DNA of 64,000 bases from Flammula alnicola (Eukaryota; Basidiomycota; Agaricomycetes; Agaricales; Strophariaceae), in contig JADNRV010000021.1 of NCBI GenBank assembly GCA_015499995.1, positions 1 through 64,000 of the forward strand, in the 5' to 3' direction. The number at the start of each line of letters is the position of its first letter. Within the stretch, counting starts at the first letter, position 1. The position numbers and the translations under genes were made by a program. The notes beneath the pieces were generated by a model. It had not been told where the DNA came from. It saw only the letters and a list, made by a program, of their open reading frames with translations, and did not search any database. Below, piece by piece: positions 49,715 through 61,399 of the stretch.

Positions 49715-50085
49715 AAAGAGTTGGCAGAACTCGACATCCAGATCACCGAAGTGAAGGATCGGAGCCGCATCGAGATGCAAAGCAAGCGCCAGAGGCTGAA
49801 ATCAGAGATAAACTTAAGTCGCGACCGACTCGTTCACCGATTTTCTCCAGAGAGATCGTCCAACAATGTCTTCCTGAAGGCATCGTCGATAAAGACTTGG
49901 GTTCCGACCATTACAGCAAAAGCGAAATATCTGCTCCACTGATCTTGTCATCTGTATGCCGAAAATGGCGACGGGTTGCTTATGCCACGCCTCAACATTC
50001 AATGTTCAACGCTAGACGTCAGTCCATCTCTGCGTCATTGGCGACAACTATCTCTTGCTACCCGGTTGGCCGCAAGAATGGATAA
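49715..50085 (+). pseudogene. F-box protein fragment, frameshifted
   Basis: The frame from about 49721 reads ELDIQITEVKDRSRIEMQSK with LVHRFSPE, the coiled-coil plus pre-F-box part common in agaricomycete F-box proteins. The continuation, EIVQQCLPEGIVDKDLG, SKSEISAPLILSSVCRKWRR and VAYATPQ, is in another frame, so one shift near 49850 is needed. It ends at the left edge of ice-binding block 2, which probably cut it. Confidence 0.6.
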
Positions 50086-50586
50086 TAGGGGCCAGGTGTC
50101 ACTCTGGTCAAAGCTCGCGTGGGGATTGTCTGTCAATTAGCCTCGGACCCAGGCGTTCATATGAAGGCTTTTGAATGAGGTTCTGTGCCTGATTTTAAAA
50201 CCTCACATGAAGATCCGTCACCGGTCTAAGCCACGAGCTGTAACAAACGTTGAAACCAATTGAAACGTTCGGAATCCACTTCGACAGCATGATGGCGGGC
50301 TTCAGTCTGCGTCGTCATAATGCGCTCAGGTTGACGTATCTTCTAATACTTACACGCTGTCTACTTGCTCTTGGGGATTCCCCTGTGTGCCCTAGGTCTG
50401 AAGGTGATCGTATAAGCCCTGTGCGTCGGTGCACAATGAAGATACCCCGAGCCTCGAAGCTTCCTATGAGGATGGGCCATTAATTTTCCAACACACTGTA
50501 TTTGCATCTGACAGGGATGACGACTCTTTCCATCTTCAAACGTTTGTGGGTTGTCCTTGAAGTCGGTATGACTAGCTCTCAAATTT

Positions 50587-50593
50587 TATAAAA
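50587..50593 (+). promoter_or_regulatory. TATA box of ice-binding protein gene 2
   Basis: TATAAAA, 72 bp before the ATG at 50659, as in copy 1. Confidence 0.6.
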
Positions 50594-50658
50594 GCCTGTA
50601 TTCCAACATGAAACATCTTTAGTTAATCAATTTCTTCGATTAAATCCTTGCCTCAATC

Positions 50659-51641
50659 ATGTCACCCAATACTTTCCTCAAGGTTGTCGCTCTCGGCTTG
50701 ATGGTGAGCATATCCAGTGCTGCCAGCAACTTTCTCGTAGTCACTTCAACTAACTTCTTTTGTACCAGACTCTGACACATTGCCTTGCGTTAGGACCTCC
50801 TGCTGTCGCCCTAGGCGGAGCAGGCAACTTTGTTATACTAGCCAAGTCCGGTGTTTCTACCGTCACACCCTCGAAGATTAGTTAGTATTATTACCTCCAC
50901 CTCACATTTATCATTAGTCTTAATCGGTTCCTTACTTATACAGCTGGAAATCTTGGCCTTAGCCCTGCCGCGTCGACTTTTTTCACAGGATTCTCTCTCA
51001 TTCGAAGTGCGAGCGGGACAACCGCGTCATCCAATCAAGTCGTTGGAAGTCTTATGGCCGCGGATTTCACCAGCCCGACGCCTTCAACCCTCACGACATC
51101 AGTAAATGCTATGATTACTGCCTTCAACGATGCAGCTGGTCGGAAGAACCCCACTGCTGTTGGGCTCGGTGCTGGTATGCATTTATACGCTAATCTACTT
51201 GATTTTGTTAGCTCAGACACGTTTGTTAATAGGTACCATTGGCGGCATTACGTTCGCGCCAGGAATTTACAAATGGTCCAGCAACGTCAATATCCCGACT
51301 AGTATTACCATATCCGGTAGTAGCACCGACAGTGAGCGTCCCTCGCACCCACCATCCTTGACATAATGATTGACCGCCATCCTGTGATTTCAGCTTGGAT
51401 CTTCCAGGTTGCTGGCACGCTTACCGTAGCATCCGGAAAGGCAATTACCCTCAGCGGTGGCGCACTTGCGAAGAACATCGTCTGGGTTGTCTCTGGCAAG
51501 GTGGTCATTGGCTCCACCGCAGTTTTCAATGGCGTCATTCTGGGTGCTACCGCCGTAGTGCTCAACACTGGTGCGACTGTGCACGGGCGCATCCTCGCCC
51601 AGACTGCTGTTACGCTACAAAAGGCCATTGTGTCCTCTTAA
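50659..51641 (+). CDS. Ice-binding protein (DUF3494 family), copy 2
   Basis: Paralogue of the gene at 45891 with the same exon plan: signal peptide MSPNTFLKVVALGLM split by an intron, then GNFVILAKSGVSTVTPS, GNLGLSPAASTFFTGFSLIR, VVGSLMAADFTSPTPSTLTT, GTIGGITFAPGIYKW, AWIFQVAGTLTVASGKAITL, and a C-terminus TVHGRILAQTAVTLQKAIVS ending in TAA at 51641. A 2-bp shortening relative to copy 1 lies before GTACCATTGG. It falls inside the intron if the acceptor is AATAG, so the frame is intact. Substitutions are scattered and mostly conservative, as expected for a functional secreted paralogue. Confidence 0.9.
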
Positions 51642-51887
51642 GATATCCATATATGTAGTTCTATGGTGTAAGTGTCGTTCAACTGAAAGGGCTATCTGAT
51701 AAAGAAAGAAGTGGCAACTATGTAGTACTATTGGACATATGTATTACTGTAGTGCCGGAAGAGTCTGATACCTTGTACTTAAAGCATGATATTCGAATTT
51801 GTACCAAAAATCACAGCCTTCGATCTGTTCGATCCTGCATCGAGGCTATCGAAGTCCTCGGAGAACGAAAGAGTGAGTGAAATAGTT

Positions 51888-54136
51888 TTAAGGGTTGCGT
51901 AGTGTAGGCGAAGACACGGAGCTACTCCGGGCAGCATGAGAGAGGAGGAATGGCCGATGACCTTTCGGTGGTGGTGAAGGTGCAGAATCATATGCCGAAA
52001 GAGTCCGTTCAAGAGTGGCTGAGTGTGGAGGCGACCTGGGAGACACATACATAGGTAATGCAGAAGCGACAGCGCTGAGCATAGGCTGTCCAGAGGCTGT
52101 TTGTGGATGAACCCCTTGGCCGAGGGATCGAGATGACCACTCTGACGGTGATGCTTCGCCTTCTTCAGAGTACAAAGATAGACTCCTCGCCGATGGAGAA
52201 TCCTGGTGGCCGAAGGTTTGAGTGGACCGCTGGTGGCTCAGCCATTGCTCAGTCAAAACCTCGTCATCAACCCTTCTCGGCGATTGAGTAGGTTCGAGGA
52301 TTGGCAGGTTCAATAGAGGCGAACGAGTCCGGCGTGGAGGCGCAGGAAGTCCCACTGATGCAAGAGACTCGCTCCGACTATGTGAGGGTGATGCCAATTC
52401 ACGCCCCGTCTGGCGAGGAAGTGATGCAGCAGGAGCAGGTTGCACAACGTCCCGCTGATAGTTGAATCCAGGTGTAATAGGACGGCCGATCACAGACGCA
52501 CTCGAATTGCGGTCATTAACACCATCTTGACCGAGATATAGAGGAAGAAGCTGTCGCGTAGAATTTGAACTTGAACCCGATATCGATCTGTCGTGAGAAG
52601 AATTGATACTCTGAGAGCGGTACTGATGGATTTTCTCCTTCATATCTGGCCTCTGGCTGAGAAGCGGAGAGGGTCCATATTTCTCCAAGTTTCCTGATGC
52701 GCTGAAAGATTCCATTCTTCTGGTCGATGCTGCAGAGCAGGCATCGAATGCTGGACCCAGAATGCGGAAAGTGTTGTAGAGGAGTAAAACATCAACGACG
52801 CCTATTAAGAGTCTACATCAGGAGAAACGATGCAAAATCGAGAAGGATCTTACTAAGGCTGAACCAACATACATGGGCGAACACGGCTGCTTGGAAAGGG
52901 ACGGCAAATCCAGAAATGATGAAAAGGCGCGTAACAGCGTAGGGAATCAAAAAGGCGACATAAGCTAAATTGCAGTTTTGTCAGACGTTGGTAAAATTAG
53001 TAATGTCGTTTGTATTTACCAACTGGGTACCTGGGAGAAATAATATCAACATCAAGAAACTGCTTTGAAAAATATACATGCACACACCACAGCATACTTC
53101 TTGCAACACGCGCAATGAACCGATGATAACTCTCTCCGAGGCCTTCGCTGCCGTTCCAACGCACATTTGGATCCAAAGTAAGCTTGATCCCGCTCTTGAG
53201 CTTGAGAGTACCACGCAAAACAAGGAATATGAGGGAATACAAAACAGCTCCAAGGACTGAAGCGAGCAGTATCTAACGAAGAAAGGTCAGAACTTCGATT
53301 CTTTTCAAGCACGCTATTTTCTTACAGGCAAAAGGTGGAGAAAGAATTGCAGTTTAGGGTATACCGATCGCACGCCGCACGTCAGCAGATCATCTGCTCC
53401 GTATACATACCCTTCTGGGAGGTGAATCATGAATGGCACAGCGGCTGCATTTCGATTAGAATAAAATAGAAAACGCAAATAGTAAGTGACGTCTTGCCTA
53501 TGATCGCAGCCAAAACCCAGCCAGCTACAATTGTTGTACGGCAAATGACAACAGATTGTCGCATTTTCATTACCAAAGAGTTAAAGGTGTGTACAGCGAT
53601 GGCTATCGTGAAGTATCCCGTTGAAAAGGTGCCAATCTGCGTGATTAGAGCTGAGCATGGAGAATCAGAACCAGTCTATCACTGAGGGCAATGTATATTT
53701 AAGAGTACCTTGAAACCTGCAAGTCCAACCTAAGGTAGAGACGTTAACGAATATATGAATGCAATATGAGTGGTCATCTACCTTCGCTCACGCCACGATG
53801 GAACAGCCACTGGAATCCAATAATCCCAGAAATAGTAGTGAACATTAAGGCAATGATCAGGCAAGAAGCATAATTTCCAAGCTGTGTATGGAAAAACACA
53901 GATTCCTGAGCTTCATCTGACAAAGATTTGCACCATCTCCGTCGAATAGCCAGCCAAGTAGTTCTGAGGATAACCGAAATAAGAGCGATAGTCGAAAGCA
54001 GAGAGAAAATGTTGACAGTCTATAAGTGCACGATATGAGCAATGCGCGTCCACACAGTGGGCCAAGGGTCACTCACGATAGCACCTCCAAGCTGGCTCCC
54101 GAGTATGGGAACAAAGGTTGGCTGAGGTTGGGACAT
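51888..54136 (-). CDS. Seven-transmembrane receptor-like protein (Git3/cAMP-receptor-like)
   Basis: ATG at 54136 gives MSQPQPTFVPILGSQLGGAI. Hydrophobic helices then follow on separate exons: VNIFSLLSTIALISVILRTT, YASCLIIALMFTTISGIIGF, FTIAIAVHTFNSLVM, a fourth near VVAGWVLAAIIG-like sequence, FLHLLP with ILLASVLGAVLYSLIFLVLR, MLWYPVAYVAFLIPYAVTRL, and FAHVCWFSLGVVDVLLLYNT. The loop FIDLPEGYVYGADDLLTCGV is probably extracellular. The cytosolic tail of about 275 residues is Ser/Pro-rich and ends SSPTLRNP at 51888. Helix count, loop pattern and long tail fit fungal GPCRs that sense nutrients upstream of cAMP or Ras signalling, but the ligand is unknown and the subfamily is inferred. Confidence 0.75.
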
Positions 54137-54512
54137 GATAACAGGGTCGAGGATGAAGTGATCGTCGAAGGCGACAGAAAGTTATAGAAGAAGAACGAAA
54201 AGGAGTGAATAGAATGGTGTCCTGCGCCGGTCGTCAAATCAGAGATGTCTCTCCCGAAGACACTAAGGAACCAGTCCAGGAAAAAGGCCCAAACGAACTG
54301 GCAAATGACCAAGAGGCGTGAAAGGAATCCTCGACACCCACTGGTCCTCCGCTGATGTCTTGCAAACGTTGTGTACGTGTGTTTATACCGAGATATTTTT
54401 GGAGACGCAGCGGCATATGGGCAGAATGTCACTGACCCTGAACCTCGCGACCATCAAGATATCCACAACACCGGAACCTTGCATTATCCAGTGATTGTAC
54501 ACATAGTTGACA
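54137..54512. other. Intergenic / 5' region of the receptor gene
   Basis: No gene. Open frames here are shadows of UTR and intron sequence between two minus-strand genes. Confidence 0.45.
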
Positions 54513-57068
54513 TCACTTGCGAAAGAATTTCTCGATCCCTCTAGGTTCTGGTGGAGCTTTTCGTTTTTTCGTCGCCTTCGCCGTTGGTTTCTTGGACGCT
54601 GATATGACAGACCGGGGTTCGTCTTGCTTAGCCAAGTCCTGAGCGAAGTGAAAATCGTCATGCTCTAGTTTGGCCTTGAGCAAGAGGCCCTGTTGATCTT
54701 GGATTGATTGATGTGCAGTGCGAAGTTGAAAGGTCTTTCCGCATCTGGAGCAAGCATATGATAGACCGACCCCAGTTGTGTTGTTGTTAAGCACCGTTAG
54801 ATCACCACCGGTCGAGACTGTCTCCGTTTCGCCTAGCGGGTGCCCATGTTGGGAATCGGTGTACGGTTCAGATGAGTCTCGCGGTCGCTTTTTTGATGAA
54901 GTAGGTTTCAAAAAGCCTTCGATACTGCGCTGACCTGCTTCAGCAACATCGATCCCTGTGAACGCCAATTGTACAGTTGACACGTTTAGTGTCGTGCTGT
55001 TGCCGACCAATTCCTTCCACAGCTTGTCAGCTGCAACAGCGATGGTATCTACGGTCACTTCTCGGGTGAATGGGAATGGGGCTTGCTTCGAGCGTCCAGC
55101 ATCATATCCTATGTAAAAATATATTTTTAATTTTGTTGTTGATGTTGTCCGAGTGTTTCTTACCTTTACGAGCATGGAGAACCAGGGTTTTTGGCCAAAG
55201 ATTGGGAGACATTTGGCGAGCATCATTGAGCCGCAAAGCAAGTTCTGCAGCAAGAACTCGTATCCAATGATGGCCCTCGGAAGGGCTGGTGATTGGTTTC
55301 GGCAAGTTTTTTGAAGCAAGCATGCTCTTAGTGAGTGTGGTTCCTTTGTCCTTGACTAAATAGCAGATGTCACCGCATATACGTTGAATGATTAACTCGA
55401 CAACATACCTTCGCTTCTGTCGATGCCTCTATATCAAACGTCATCCGGGAGCCCTCCATATCTTATAATCTTGCAGGACTTGCCTCAGGACTTCATACAC
55501 CCAGACGGAATCTTCTCCAAACTTGCTTTGCATTTCCTCTATTTTTTAAAAATCAGGACGAGAAGGCATTTGGATTTTTTGACAAGCATACCCAGGTCAA
55601 TGGTTCTGCAAGGAACCTATTATCGATCCATGTAGATGGAAAGAAATGGTATCCACGCACAATAAATCTCCGACAGTAGAAACATCGTACTCTTTGGCGA
55701 TGGCCTCGCCAAGCTTGCCGCCTAGAAACCGAATCTTGACAAAGAAAAAAAATTAGCGGGTGCTGTTGAATCATCCTTTGAGCTCGCACCTTTTGAAATT
55801 GCATAGGTTTCAGGTAGTTTGGTATGGCAGCATTTCTTAAAATACTCTGCCAAACAAATGTCAGTGTGTCAACACCATCGCAGAATCTGGTAGAAGCGCA
55901 CTTGATTATTGAGCTTCTTGTATGAAGCTGTAAGCTACGAAAATATTCAGAAGGGTAGCATAGGAAAAGAAACTTCTAAATACCTTGGCTAGAAATTTAT
56001 TTCTGGCAATACCCTAGGTCAAAATCAGAATTTGCTCCTCTCTGGCTAGTAAGACCAGACAACTCACGGCGGATGTGGTGTATCCTAGTTTCACTCTAAC
56101 TTCCTCTCTTGCCCTTCCCATAAGTTCTGCTGCAATGGATAAAGCGACGTCATGCCAAGTAGTCGGTGGTTCCTCGACGTCGTGTTCTTCCTTGCTTTGT
56201 GCTGGTACTGTCTGCTTCTGGGCACCTGCCACAGTACTTCCACTTTCGCTCTCCTTGGCAGGCTTCTCCTCAGAAGGAGCTGGTGGGTTCACGGGTATTA
56301 AGTTCCCATGACCGTCCCACGAGATGGACGGAGGCGAAGGTAGTGGGGTATCGACACCATCAGGGGCATTAGGAGGTACTCGAGCGAGGTATGGATATCT
56401 TTGAAGCAAGATCTCGCGAACAGGTTTTGTAAAATCGATAAATGCCTCATCTATGGATGCTTTCTCTTTATTTGTTAATGAGCCAGAGATTGCGGCCCGA
56501 AAGACGTGCCACATACCGACTTCACAGCCAGGCAATTCGTCTTTAAACATGGCTGCGATCTTCATGCTCTCTCTCCGGTAATAGTCAAGAGAGACCTAGA
56601 ATTCGAGTCAAGATGTGTTGGCACGATCTATGCCAGCGAACATCCCCGCACCTTATGTGTATTAGTATCCACATCGTCCCAATACCCAGGCTCCTTCTCG
56701 CCCTCCTTGTACGTCGCCACATGCACAACCTTCAAATGCGGACACCTCTGCAGCGCATCCTTCTTCTTATCCATCCGCGAAATTCCATACTTCCTCGCAG
56801 GATAATTCACTGCGATTAACGAATCCCACTGCAACACGACCAGCGGCGTATCCTTATCGACTCCGAGCCGATTCATTTCGCAGGCCGCATAGAAGGCATC
56901 GCTGTCGCAAAGCGCGATCACGCGTAATGGATCTCGAACACCTAGGTTTTGCGAGAGAATGTGTCGATAGGTGATCACAGGATTGAGGTCGTCGAAATCT
57001 TCGGCTCCGCGTTCCGTAGCTTTGCCTTTGCCTTTCCACAGAGATTTTCGTGGAGATCCGATGGACAT
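54513..57068 (-). CDS. RAD30: DNA polymerase eta (RAD30)
   Basis: Y-family polymerase that copies past UV dimers. The best ATG is at 57068 (MSIGSPRKSLWKGKGKATER). The catalytic core follows over many exons: VIALCDSDAFYAACEMNRLG with the first metal-binding Asp, VNYPARKYGISR, HLKVVHVATYKEG, then KASIDEAFIDFT with the second Asp-Glu pair. Next are GIARNKFLAKLTASYKKLNN, IRFLGGKLGEAIAKEYDVST and the little-finger segment LPKPITSPSEGHHWIRVLAA. A UBZ-type zinc finger comes late: YACSRCGKTFQL then HDDFHFAQDL. Two PCNA-binding motifs occur, QRSIEGFL before the finger and GIEKFFRK at the very C-terminus; TGA is at 54513-54515. An acidic insert of about 100 residues interrupts the palm after PYLARVPP. 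Complete, no defects seen. Confidence 0.93.
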
Positions 57069-57450
57069 TTCAAAGTTGTAAGAAAACCGGGGACGAAATT
57101 CTGCAGGGATATCCAAAATAAACTAAGGACGTCTGAACGAAATGTCGAGAGATTTAGTTCGAATGCGAAGCTGCGTTGAAGCTGCAATTGTGGCCGCTGC
57201 TAGCCGCTGCTCCGAGTCACGGATTTTGTGACTCTGCGTCAGTCTGTGACGACGCGTACATATGCGCAAACAACGCGTCAATTTGAGGCGGAACGACGAG
57301 AATTCCAAAAGCATAGACGGTACACAAAATACAAAGCCATATCCAATATAACACTGTGATCGCTTCTTTTCTCAAGTTCATTATTTGGTATCCGGCGACT
57401 CGTAAGCATCTTACGCGTCGTTATCAATGTCATCACCTCATCAGTCTGCT

Positions 57451-59931
57451 TTAAGACGCGACCTTCGCCAGGGTGCTTGCCGAACTTATGTCAATGGATA
57501 GCAGATCCTGAGTACGAAAGATGCAATCAACATCACATGTGAAGGAAGAGTAAGTAATTATAAGTTGCTTACCTTGCCGGCCTTGATTTCTTCAGGAGAT
57601 GGCATCAAACCCAAACGCAACAACTCTGATGCTTTGGACACAACAGGGTCATTTTGCATGCTATACAGTACCGAGTAAGTCCATAAAATAGATCAATAGC
57701 GCAAAAAGCTTACCTAGCCACAGCAACGATCTTTCCGGCCTTCACATAGTATGCAATGAACTGAAACAACAACTTTAGCGCGTACGCAATCAGAGTCGTG
57801 AGGGGGTTTCTAACCTTCAGGTCGTCCGGCTCTCCCTTGATAATCACGTCTTCATATTTCGCCCCAAATCCACAGTACCGCAATTGTTGGCCCTCTGCGA
57901 CGAGGATCAAAACGATGCCGGCCAAGCTAGTAAAAGGAGACGTACGGGCACTCCAAAACACTGGAACCTTCACGAAAGGCTGTGGTTTCCCAGAAATGGT
58001 CAGTCCAACCGCTCGGCCATGGTTTCCAGCGACCTTTAATAACAAAATCAACGGTTAAAATTCGTGGAACAAGGAACACAGTTCTTACATTCCAATGCTC
58101 GATTCTCGCCTCATCGCCATTAACTTGGGGATGGATCGCAATGTCGCCTGCAAAAAACATAATTTAATTTCTAAGGAAAGAAGTGGTGCATATATGCCCG
58201 ACTTACCGATAGCGAAAACATTCTTAGTGTCTTTGCCAGTCTTGACCCTCAGATACTTGTCGACTTTAACGCCACTATCTCTCTCGAGCTCTATGCTACT
58301 TCCCTTCAAATATTCGGTAGCAGGAGCAACGCCGACACCCATGACGACAAAATCACATGGAATTGTCGTTCCATTGACCACGACGCCACCAGCGAGATTG
58401 GGGTTACCTTCCTGCGGGACAATCTTCTCGACTTTGGTTTGCATATGGAACTTGACGCCTTTCCCTTCATGGAACTGTTTCACCATAACGTTGAGTTTGT
58501 GATGTCTAGATTCGACATCCGTAACTTACCTTCTTTATTCCTGCCCCAACAGCTTTGCCTAAGACGATTTCGAAAGGGAACTCTTCCATTCCGATGACGT
58601 CAATGGACGCCAGCTTGCGTTGAGATACAGCAGCAACCAGCTCCATACTGATGAAAGAACTTCCGATAACGACCATCCTCTTGCCTTCCTGAGCGGCTAA
58701 CATAAGACGCGTAAGTATAAACGCATTTGTATAATACAGGAGTCTTTACCAGCATCGACTTTCTTAGAATCGTCAATTCCGCGGAAGGTGTAAACATTCT
58801 CAAGTTTCGCTCCCTCGACGGGTAGACGTCGAGGTATACCTCCAGAAGCCAAGATCAGCTGATCGTAAGGAATAGTATCCTTTCCACTGTCGAGAGTAAC
58901 GGTCTTCTGCTCCAGATCTACGGATGTTACTTCCTAGAATACATGAAGCGACTGAGTTCCATGTACATCACTGCACGGCCAAGGACACTTACGACACCGA
59001 GACGAAGGTTTGTACCATACTTGATCTTAAGATCAGCAGAGCTGCGCCATTCAAGTTTGGCAGGATCTGTAACAAGTGCTTTGCTGAGCCGAGTCCTGTG
59101 TTCCAAATCTTAATGAGAAGCGAAGAAAGACCGATGTTATTAACATTACCTATCAATAGGACTATAGGTTTCCTTTGAAAGGATAGTGATGGGTCCTGGG
59201 TAGCCGTGCTATAATTATCATTAGCTAGAGAACTTGATCAATAAGCAATGCTTGTTACTTCTCTCAAGCTCTCAACTGCGTGGAAAGCACCGGATCCTCC
59301 GCCAACAATAACGACGCCTTTTCCGGAACTGTTGACGCCAGTGGCGAGCAGCTTGGCTTGGCGCGACATGTTGTTCTTGAGGGTGCTCGCTGGGTTGGCT
59401 GTAACATGAATCTTGCCGTCTTTTACCTCGGTTTGGAAAGAGTGGAGTGCCATGGGTGCCGGTGCATCCTCTAAAGAAAAATCAGCGTTGGGAATAAAAT
59501 TCAGGCTTGGTTAATGCCGTTCGCGTACCAATGTCTCCCGTACAAACATTGAAGCAGGCTGCAGACGGTAAGAACGCGACAAAGTATTAGGAATACACAG
59601 CCCTACCACCGTGCCACGGGCTAGCAACCGTTGTCAGAAGATATGCTGGAAATAGCAGACGACAGATAACGCACCAGACAACTCGTCCATCGGAGGTGAG
59701 AACACCTTTCGCAAGAGGAGCACCGTAGTGGGTGCAGAAGGCGCTCGTCGCGTGGACCTTGTCACCCAAGCGAGAGAGAAGAACTTTGCCCTCCTCGAAA
59801 GTGACTTCTTTCCTGTATCACGTCAGGCATTCCATTAGCTTTCTGTGCATCACAATAGCCGACGAAAATGCGTACATCTGTCCATCTTTGAGTTCCGCTT
59901 CGTCGAGGACTGCGATGGTCTTTGAAGACAT
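57451..59931 (-). CDS. Rieske/AIF-type FAD oxidoreductase (AIFM3-like)
   Basis: Predicted NAD(P)H-dependent flavoprotein with an N-terminal Rieske domain. ATG at 59931 gives MSSKTIAVLDEAELKDGQM. The [2Fe-2S] ligands are the Cys and His of AFCTHYGAPLAKG and those of VVWCPWHGACF, the latter spliced across an intron. After a linker, FAD and NAD folds follow: GVVIVGGGSGAFHAVESLR, YDQLILASGGIPRRLPVEG, RMVVIGSSFISMELVAAVSQ, FVVMGVGVAPATEYLKGSSI and KNVFAIGDIA. The C-terminal domain includes EHWNVAGNHGRAVGLTISGK and GQQLRYCGFG, ending SASTLAKVAS at 57451. The domain order matches vertebrate AIFM3 and its fungal relatives. The physiological electron acceptor is unknown. No mitochondrial targeting peptide is evident. 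Confidence 0.88.
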
Positions 59932-61399
59932 GGTGTTGTGGAAACGGTGCGATGTGCAGGAGAGAGAGAGGAATTTAGGCCGACGAGAAAATGAGAAGAA
60001 GGATGTGAGAGGAAAGCGAGATTGCATACGGGTTTTGAGCTAAATTGAGCGGCGAGACTACTCTATAGAGTCTAGACAGTTTACGCAGTAAGCAACCAAT
60101 CATGGTCAGGAAATTACAGCTATTGATGACATCACTGCGCGCAATCTCGGTGTCCCTTCCCAGGCGTCCTCACCGTCGACTACGATGTCTACAAATGACC
60201 CCATCGCAAATTTTCATATCGCTGGCTCGAATGCATCGTGCGTTGCGTCCCAACATGTGAATAATCTCCTTATATTGACGATTTAAACCAGATATATATA
60301 ATCCATCCAAGTTTCGACGATTAAAACGATTTGCAGCACAGAGTAACGTGTCAGGTTTTGTGAAGGTACGGATGCTACCTCCTACCTCTATCCATTCGGA
60401 GCACTCATGCATCTTAGGCAGGAAGGCCAGGCATTCTAGTCTTCGATGGAGAAAAGGATTCCATCAAAATATTTCTTGAACATGCTAGAGGTAAATCACT
60501 CAGCGCTTCCTGTAAATACCCATCGTTGGGATTTACTGAGATCCCAGTTAAGGCTTGCGATATCTTGACTTTCATCATGTGGACACTAAGCTTTTCTCGG
60601 AAAACGCCAAATTGCGCCTGGCCGATGCCAAATGTGGCCTACAAGAGGTCGAGGACACGAGCGAGCTTATACGTCGGCTAGACATACTTGGAGAGAAGGA
60701 GTGGTTCAGAAAGCAAATGGGAATGAGCAAAGGTGAATTAATCCAAATTTTTACTCGATTATGTTGCCGTGAATTCTTTTTTTGGTCAACAAATAGGCGA
60801 ATAGTCTTCGATGGCTCGTGCATACACCTGTCCCGTTCCACTGTTGACAACACTAGGAATATTGGGTCTGCAGATATTAAATCTGACACGGCAGCCTGAT
60901 ATTAAAACGATTCTGTCGACGCACCTAATCTAGTGCAGAATGGTCAAAGGTCCCAGACCACATCCGTTGGGGTATATGTTCGGCGCTCAACGGGAGAATG
61001 GTTGAGTGTCTGTCATCTTGCAGTTCAGGTCTGCATCCCACCATACCGGCCCCGTCTATACTTAATTCAATACTTCAGTTGGCGAGTTGCGCTGCATGTT
61101 TTTCTACGTCTTCGGGGAGCGGCAGGCCTCTGAGAGAGACACGAGCCTAGTCGCTCTGTATGTCTCTTTTCGCCCTTTGGCATGACCGATTTTGTATTAA
61201 ATCCCTTTACGGCAATTTGATGTTGCACATATTCTGGCGTTCAGCCTGCGACCCTGATGCATTGGTTTCTCATTGATGGTTGTAATGAGTCTCGTGCGTC
61301 AGGGTCACTCAAGCGGAAAGAAAAACGTGTTTCCCCTTTGCCTCTGACTGTTTCATTCTCCAGCCTTCAACCCTAAGCTAGCCACTGTGCAGCGAAGGA
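59932..61399. other. Intergenic with one coding-like stretch
   Basis: About 60560-60735 on the plus strand reads like an exon (DTKLFSENAKLRLADAKCGL, LIRRLDILGEKEWFRKQ) ending near a GT donor, but neither flanking exons nor a family could be found. Otherwise no gene. The last few hundred bases probably hold the promoter of the next gene. Confidence 0.4.

Larger units (their letters stand above)
50097..51845. repeat. Segmental duplication, copy 2 (ice-binding protein block)
   Basis: Direct repeat of 45350-47095, about 4.75 kb downstream. Similarity covers about 560 bp of promoter, the whole gene with its introns, and about 200 bp of 3' flank. It stops just short of the receptor gene at 51888. 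Confidence 0.85.

Noticed and set aside
51225..51240. Apparent 2-bp frameshift in ice-binding protein copy 2
   Set aside because: The shortening lies before GTACCATTGG; an intron ending in AATAG (AAAG in copy 1) removes it and gives GAGTIGG in both genes.
57068..57116. Start of polymerase eta at 57116
   Set aside because: The codon there is TTG; the first in-frame ATG is at 57068, before the conserved core.
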